A stretch of DNA of 64,000 nt, from assembly GCA_009760855.2 (NCBI GenBank), contig WPIO01000057.1:1941001-2005000 (forward strand), written 5' to 3'. Of this stretch, positions 27,901-36,900 are shown piece by piece. The stretch comes from Cristatella mucedo. Taxonomy: Eukaryota; Bryozoa; Phylactolaemata; Cristatellidae. Under the pieces are notes generated by a model. It did not search any database and was not told the DNA's origin. It saw only the letters and a list, made by a program, of their open reading frames with translations. Each line of letters starts with the position of its first letter. Position 1 is the first letter of the stretch. A program made the position numbers and the translations under genes.

Positions 27901-30900
27901 GCCTCTTATACCCATCACTTTTCTTCTAATCACACTGAGACTTTCCTGGAATCTGCAATTACAGTTCCTCTAAAAAGTCGTCAGAGTCTCCTGAAACTCG
28001 ACAGAAATGACCGGAGAGATGACTCTGACAAACGAGGAGCAATACAATATCAAGAAAGACCCATAGTACCACCAAGTACCATGATAATTGTCTTAGCATT
28101 TGTATATTTCACTTAGATCAAGATTCGGTCACTAGGCAATGATCCTAAGGCGCATGTCCAGCAGAAGTGGAAGTGTCCCCCCACTAAATTGAATTTATCC
28201 TCCAATAGCATGTTTATTGAAGTTGTACATAGACTGATAGAACGAGTGGCATGCAAATTGGCACAAAGAACAGTGGTAACATAAATTTATCGTTTGGTGT
28301 AACTATATCTGCAGCTTTAACCTTCTGATAATAGTCAAGGTCACGTATTACACTGAGGCTCAGGAAAATATAGTTGTATCATCAAGTCAACAGATTCAAT
28401 ACCAGTCGCTTTACAAATATGGCTAACCCTTCAAAGATGCGGGACACTTGGCTTTCGATTACCGAAATCAAAAACAAAATATAAAAATTGACACTTCAAA
28501 CTTCTAACTGCCATCACGATCACAGTTCAAGAACATTTTGTGACAGGCACATCTTAAGCGTAATGAAAATCGTAACAAAAGAAAGATCACCATGGAGTCC
28601 CTTCCGGTTTATTTGAGGTTAGACAATGTCTTTATTTTTAAATTTTTCCTGCGATTTGTCGATCTTAAAACTTTGTAATTGCGCTTCTGGCATGTTTATC
28701 ATTTAAAAGACGATTAAAAAATTGATTTTCGACCCCTTTTTCGTACATACCCCCTAATTGCCCATCACGCTCAAAATAAAGACCATTGCTTTGCTTTCAA
28801 CTTGTGTACTAATCCCTAAGCCGATAAATGACCACCGACACGATTAAGTAACCTTACATTTCCGCGTAAGCTTGCATCTGAATTGCGTGAGGGTTCGTGG
28901 ACATTGGAAAGCGCATGCGTTGGTGGTCGGTCATTTGCTTGACATGAATAAACTTCAAGAATTTGCTCTCGTTCAGGTTTGCCGGCTTATATTTACTCTT
29001 CATTCTTTTTTTTCAGGCTAACAGTAAGAGATGTATTTCTGCACGCCACTGGATTCCACCCATTGGATGATAATCAAAGAAGGTGGGATGGAGTAAGTAG
29101 CAATCCTCTTAGATTTGAGCTTGTCATCTAACAGCCAATAAAATATGGCCAATGGGACAGGCCCAAATATTTCGCCAACCGCAACGTTTCAAAAACTTTG
29201 AAATACATATTGACTATTATTGGCACACCGTCAGGACGACGAGGTGGTTTGGTGATTAGTATCGCAGAGATTTTCTGGATCATCTAGGAGTAGTGTTTGA
29301 ATTTTGCTATTGGTATAATGATAATGATTACATGATTAATAGAAATAGAGAGTCGGCAGACTACGCGCCTTAGCCCGTACCTTAGCGGATGAAAAACAGG
29401 GGCCTTTCAGGCTAGTGCAATCAAAATTCTTAGCAAATGAGCAACCGCCGAGTTCGTGTTGTCTCAATAATATGATTTTGCGCTGTAATTTTTCATTAAT
29501 TATAGATCTGGCCCTACTAAAAAAACATTGCTGGTCTCGCCCTCCTACATATAAATGTTGCAGAATATGCCACGTAAAAAAAGTCCGGGCTTTGCCACTA
29601 TACACACTCAAATACATGGTGGCCGCATTTATGTAAGTCACGATATGTCTAGCTTACAGATATATACCTGTGTCTGTGTACATATAAATACCTCTATATA
29701 ATGGTAATTACCTCTATTGTCGAAGAAGGCGACTATGCTTGCAGGTTTCAAGTTATTCCAGTTGTTCTGATTATTGTTCGTTACATTTTATTTCATTATT
29801 TTATTTCATTGCTCGTTGAATTTTAGCGGCACTTTTGCCGCTGGCATATCAGAAGATGCGTCCCACGCTCAACGCGCCATTCACATGTTAGCAAAACGCG
29901 TTTAGATTTTGGGCAACTTGATACATCTACTGACCAAACAATCAAATGCGAGAAACCGAGAGACTGAGCACGAAAGCGGTGAACGGGCGGCTGCCATCAG
30001 CGCTACAGCGTATGTGCAGGCCATTCAGGAAAAAGTGCAGGCGATCTACTCCGCCTTCTACGAGACGCTACCGCTGGAAGAACGCTCAGCAAGCGAGGAA
30101 GATTGCGAGAACTTTACCGTATCGAGTCAGTCTTGCAGTCGACGATTGTCCGTGAGGCAGAGGTAGGTCCAAGCTAACAGAGTGGGCACCAGAAAATGAA
30201 CATTAAACAGCTCGTGGCTCTTCGCGATTCTTCAGAGCACTCGTTGTCATTTCAGTAGCCTTTTTATGAAAACTGAAATTTTCTGATTTTTTTTAAAGTC
30301 GCATTAGATCATTGTTATACGTATCTATGTGTCGATTAGATTTTACTTTAAGAGCGAATAAAACTTATTACGCGCTCAAATGATGGACTATAAATATGCT
30401 AGCCCAGTCTAAAAGCTTATTTCGCGAAAGATTACATGGAAATTCTGGTAGAAGCTACGTTTTACAAGTTTAAAGCTTGACCTAGTAGATTTCGTGATTG
30501 AAACTGGTTCTGTTGGCGTCAAAAAGTTAAGCAAAACATACTTCGTCGCTACAGACTTAACTGGGGCGATTTATCCATGTGCATTATTCAGTCAAAGATA
30601 AGGGGTACATACAGCTAGCAATCACTTGATACTGATATATAACTACTGTATCACTATCGTAAGCACATACAAATTCGCACTTCTTTTCAACTATGCAGAC
30701 ACTTTCTCAAATGGTATAAGCAAATTGCAACAGGGACGAGTCCTTAGGGTATGCTGTGTAAACATGGCCGAGCTTATCTTTCAGCCCAGAAACTTGTGAC
30801 AGAGTCGTCTTTCAATTTCTGGAGCGGCTATACTATGCAATCATCAACCTCGGCTTAGCACTTCCCAAAGGTCAGTGAAGCATTGAGCTGCCACTTACCA

Positions 30901-33900
30901 TTCTTGCATGGTGACCCTATGCAAGTCACCCCTAGTCATGTTGTGCTTGTTGTCATTGAGCATGTTGCCACCAACCATTCGATCATACTTCCTTTGCAGA
31001 AATGCTAAGTGCCTAGAAATAGATTATTAGGTTCTCTGAGTGTGCTTTATATATGTCCTATTATTATTATCATTATTATTATTGAGCTAATCGCAGTTGT
31101 GAATGACCTGCATTCAAGCGGTACTATACCAAACGAGCAGTAAACATGCATTGTACGCCATGGTATAGAATATTCTGTGTACATGAAATATGCGAAGACT
31201 TGACACAGCTTGTACAGAATAGTGCAGGGCTAGATCTTTAGCTCGTGTGGCATTCTCTCACTGACAGGATTGTTATTCAGTATTTTTATTCAATAACAAC
31301 GTTTGCCCGTAATGAAGAATCGCGTATCATATTGAGAATGAGAATTATTTTAGCAAGTCATATATGTAAAAGTCCTGAGCCACTAAATAGCCTCAGGGAT
31401 TCAATATGCCCATGAATCCTCTAAACTTTAGTCCATTGAATCAGTGTCATGTAATGGAATGCAATATATCTCCGGCTGTAATTCAAGAAGCCACACAAAA
31501 TAGGTGAGCGTTAAACAAATGAGTTTTGTATAGGGCAATTTAAACCTGAGCGGCTTTCAGTACGCACTCGGTAGCCAACATCCTTCGTCTCACTAAACAA
31601 CGAGAAAGTGGGAAGCACAGCTTAATCCGGAGAGCAGCTGAGGTAGTGAGTAACATGGCAGAAGCATCTCAGGACGGCTGGAGAGGATGCGCCGGCTGCA
31701 GGAGAGCAGTTGTCGTTGTGTAGGAGTTACGAAAGTGAGTTCTACATTCTAGAACCTGCAGAGCTATAGCTTCTGCCACCAATATTCTATAAGCGGAGGA
31801 ATATAATCGCTAATTTATTGTCCACGAAGGACCTGAGGGCATGAGGGCTGAAACTGGAGCAACAGTTCAACTAGGTATGAAGGAGCCAAGAAGTGGCTGG
31901 GGGCCTTGTGGGTCAGCCTAAGCACTTTGCCTTATATCTTTTGATCAACTGGCAGACCCAAGGTCTCTTAGCAAAAGAGACGCATGATAAAACCTCTGAG
32001 ATATTTCAGACTAGATTTGCAGCTATATTTATCATCAGCTGCAGTGGCCTAGTGGCTTTTTTCGGGAGTCCATCTGAAGGGAATTGCAATTATCTTGCGT
32101 CGAAAGAACTGGCAAGCTAGTTAAATTTTTTGAAAGCCACTGTGGTAGACAGTCCGTAGTCTTAGATAGGGAACTGACGCAATGCCTAGCTGTTGGGTAA
32201 GTCTTCTATCGGAGGTACACTTCAGAAATGCGATTGACCAATCATACCACGACATTTTTAAATCACGTAAACGATGGCGCCTGCAGTGGCCAGAATATCA
32301 TTATACGTAAGAGGGACATTTTAAGTGAATTTCAAGATAAGCATCATGGTTTGAGTGCTGCAGCATTACCAAGCCTTCCCGTGCCCTGCGATGTTTTGAG
32401 AATAAACCACTGCTCTACTGGTAGGTCGTGACGCAAAACCTACTCAAGCGGACCGCTTGCTCGACGCTCCTGATGAATGGCTAGATGAATAAGCGACCAA
32501 CGGGGGCACATGCTTGGAAGTCACTGGAAGACTAAATACGCCTGTACAGCTTTGCTTATTGTTTTGCGTTTGAGCCTTCGTGCATGCGCGCATCAGTAGC
32601 TTACTGCCGTCGCTCCGATCCCATTGTCATGGCCTCGTAGTCACTCTTTCCGCCTTTTCCCCGCAGCCGCCCAGGCCCGCGGCTCCAATCAAATTGCCGA
32701 TACTGCTCCGAGTCTTAATGAGCCTCGCGCTTTTACTTGTCGATTGCTCCACTCGACGACGACTATTTTCTGCTTGAAGGATTTACGGCGACGTTTGGCC
32801 AGTTGGGATATCTAGTTTTGCCTGGCAGGTGAGCTAGCTGGCGCGGGCTACTCAACGGAGTTGGAGTGCGAAAATGAATTCAGAGGCTATCGAACCCTTT
32901 TCCTCAACAGAAATTTTAAGCATTCAATATTCTAGCGCGAAGCCTCTTCAATATTTTAGGTTATTCCTGCAGTACTTGGATGAAGGAGTAATAGTTATAA
33001 CCGAACCACTCATGAAGTTATTCGTCCGTGAGCACGCTCGAGCCAGTGAGTGCATCCCTCTTGCGACGCCCCTCACGACCTCCTCACTGCCTTCCCCCTC
33101 TACGGCCCCCCGCCCGCCAAACTTATTCACAAATTACACCAAGGGTTGTGCATTTTCCTGTTATTTGAGCTGTATTATAATGATTTTGAAGCCCATGAGT
33201 GGGAAACGGATAGCCTAGGCACGGAGTGAACCAGATGATTTCAAAATATCAAATATGCAAAGTAGGCACACGCCTGTGGGCACCACACCTTTCGTCGCAG
33301 GGTCCCTAAAGGGCTCAGCGACAACGGATCAAAATGATTTTGATTTGAAATCGAAAGATAACTACATTCGATATATCTTAAATAGCTTCCAAAAATGAAT
33401 CAAAACTCAAAGAAACGAAAACGTTTCGCCAATGGCACTATTCACTTCCCACTAACAACTTGTTCGTGATAGACGTCAGTGCACATGCACCTTTTTGCTC
33501 TGGCAGCTCATTTTCCATTTGCCATCAGTTTTTTTTAGTTAGGTACAAACTATGAATGTGTAATTTATGGTACTGATGGTTATCTTCATCTACCAGCCGA
33601 CTTGCAAACTACTTAGTTTAAGCTCAATGTATTATCTCACGAGAGCACGAGCACGAGACTCAGATTTCTGAAAGGAAGCTTTCTATGTGTTGGTGTGGCC
33701 TAGACTTCCCATCTACTCTAGATTCAGTTGCTGCAGCGTTGAGCGTATATAAGCGTCTCGTGATCCCGAAAGCTACTGGCGAAAGAGTCTGTTCGAAAGT
33801 AAAACTAATTGATCGTCAATGGCGCAAGAATGGCTGAGATAGCTTGCCGTTATGGCCGCTGCACGCAAGTCTTAAGCAGACTTCCCAAATATCCTGAAAG

Positions 33901-36900
33901 ATTTCAATTTTTAAGTAGAGTGAGAAAGTGAAAATTTAAAAAAATGGTTTTATTTTTTCAAATTTTAATTTTTGTTTGATAACAGTAAAATAAACTGGTA
34001 TGTTTTGGTTTTTAATAAAGCTATATTTTCAAACTATGGTTTTTAAAATTACAAACTGATAGGAAAACATTGACGAAGAGGCCCCAAAATGTAAATGCCC
34101 ATGGGCTTCAACTGGGTTTGATCAGGCGCCAAATACAAAGCTTCGGCGTAATAACAGCAAAGGCATCACTGTGCAGGTGCATGACTCAAAGATACCGCCA
34201 ACTTACACGCCCTGCTCCTCCAGACGAGCAGGCTAGCATATACTCCCTCACCTCTCCAGCCTGGTTGTTCGGTGGGTAGGAAAAACTGGTTCCGCTCTCG
34301 GAGACAGCGGAAGAGCCGTCAATGGTTTGACTCACGCAGAGCAACCGAGTCGTGTTAGGCGCCACCGTAGGCGCGAATTTCTGGCTGGACTGCCTAGCGA
34401 CTGCAAAAGCCTACACAAATGACCCTTTACGGCCTCCATGCGAGGGCAAAGAAATCGCTCTCACCATACATGTACTGCCATTATCAACACATGTGCTGTG
34501 TAGCTCGAACGCCCATACTAGCTATTTCTTTTCTATAATCACGTTATTTTTGTAATTATAATAAAAAACTTAGGTATGGCACCCTAAGATGACATACAAA
34601 TCTCTCTAGTCATTTCACATTTTGAGGAAAGGAAGGAGATCAATTGGTTATTGCTAAATTACAACTACAGTCCACTTTGCCACACGGAGGACTATTCACG
34701 CGGACGGAGTACTGTAAATGCTGAGAGGAGCGAATGGCTTTAAGCTTCTTTTCAAATTTCGTCAAGTCAGCATGTGCCGTTACGTCAGTTGTGAGTGAGC
34801 TCGAGGCTTTGAGAGCGCACCAACTGAAGGGACTGTCTCGTAAAGATTTGAGGTCGGTTACACGCATAGCATAATGACCCGAGTCAGACATGTCAGCCAT
34901 GCGGTACGATGCGAATCCTGAGAAGGGAACATTTCCTATACGTAGGCCGCAGCCAACGAATGAGGGGATCTAAACGTCAGTTTTTAAAATTTACAAGCTG
35001 CTTGATGGGGAGCCACAGAACGTAAACGATAATTGCTGCAAGTTGATCGCTGCCAGGTTCACGAAAATAAAGCCAAGCTGCAGAGTAAATCTATCGCATA
35101 AATGTAGCCTCTTTTTGCGCAAGCAGGGTGACTTGCAAGTAATGACTGCAAGAAGTCATGACCCTATGTCACGAATGCATGGATTAACTTCAGCATGCAT
35201 TTGGTGAGCTTATCCATGAAGCTCCGAATATTAATGTAGGTTGACTTGACTAGGGAGCTCACCACTTATACATAAGTATGGATTAAATGGTTATATAGTG
35301 AAGGGCCATTTTTAACATGGATGCAAAGATTAAGTGCGTTTTGCTATAGGGACTGGCCGAACCACTTTCATGGTTATGATTTTCAATTTTTGAGTAGCGC
35401 AATATCTTTTTTCATGACAATAAGGTTTGCTTGATCGGTGCTAATTTCGAAAAGTTATTGTTATTCAAGCGCAAATGTTGCCTCTATATGTTTTTTAGTG
35501 ATTTAGGAGATTTCAACGAGTGTGAAAGCAGGAAGGGATCAAACTACAGATGCAGCTGCATGTAACCTAAATAAAGCAAAAGCCTCAATTTTGTGTGGGG
35601 ATTACGACGACAAGATCTTTCTCTTTCTTTGAGCTAAGCTTATGCCGCTCTCGAACTCTCTGGCTAGATTTCTCGTGTTTGGCAGCATAGTTTCTCTGCA
35701 CCATCCTCCACTCTTCTATTACTTAAACGCTACTCTTTCTAACCTTATATTTCCTCTGGTTCTATTAAGCTCATTTAAAGGCACTGGAATCAAAGCACTT
35801 TTGCATCCTAAAAAGTGAGGGAAAATAATTGCGCTTAAGGCAAAAGAGACCACTAGGAGTCAGCAGGTTATTATAGCATGCAGGTTTAGGGGTACAGTTA
35901 CATGCAGCCGCCCAATTGCTTGGCCCACTGGTTAACATGCTTGAATAACGATTTGGAAAAGTCTCGCTAGTATGAGATAATTTCAATCCTCAGAGGACAC
36001 TCTGTCCTGTTCGAATCTGCTTATCTGTTTAGCCACGACGATAGCCATCATTTTTAGTAGCGGAGCGAGCAGCCGAAAATGCGGTTTCGGGCTAGAGCGG
36101 AAGATGCGAACGGGTGGAAGCTGATGAATGCGACTGGGCGAAAGTGGATTGAGATGTATGGATGTTGGTTGGCAATGCAGAGAGATTGCCAGAGAGGAGA
36201 TGCCAATTAGTTGAGGAGCGTGCGCTGTCCGTCCGCGTGCAATGCTAATAAGGGCCAGCTTAGTTGGCTGAAAGTCGTGCATCTTCGTTGCAGCGACACC
36301 GAGTCAGAGGGCATTCTTTCTTCAGTGTATCTCGAAGCTGCAGCAGGTGGGTGCTCGCTCGAATCCGTTGCTGGCTGGGCAGGCAGCGCATTCGCTCGCT
36401 CGCTCGCTCGCTTTGACGACCTATCGGTGACAGTGTAAGTTCGTCAAAAGCACATTGCCATAGCACGGTGGCGGCTATCCCTGCCCCTCAACTTGCAGAG
36501 GGCAGTAAAGGATTGACTGCTGCAGGACTGGAGCCTGCGTGCATAAGTGCTGCTTCTGAAGGTGTTTCAATTCGAAGTGCTTCACCTGTACCTTCCGCGT
36601 GTCAGGCAAGGACTAGCACGAGCACTGCGTTTGGGGCTTTATAACCTTTATACATAAGCCGGCGAATCGAGTTCGAAACTGTGGAGCAGCGAACTCACCG
36701 CGATCTATTTAAACTAAGGCCCTATGAAATGCTTAAGGAAATAAGGTGACCAATTTTGCTTGCATGAACTTACCAAACACAGCAAACAAAGAACTCCATG
36801 CTTACACAGAAAATCGATGAGAGTGGTTGGTATCCTTCATGCTTCCTCAAGTGGAAGTTGTACCGTAAATATCGTCTCTAAGATTGTGTTTTTGTTCGTT

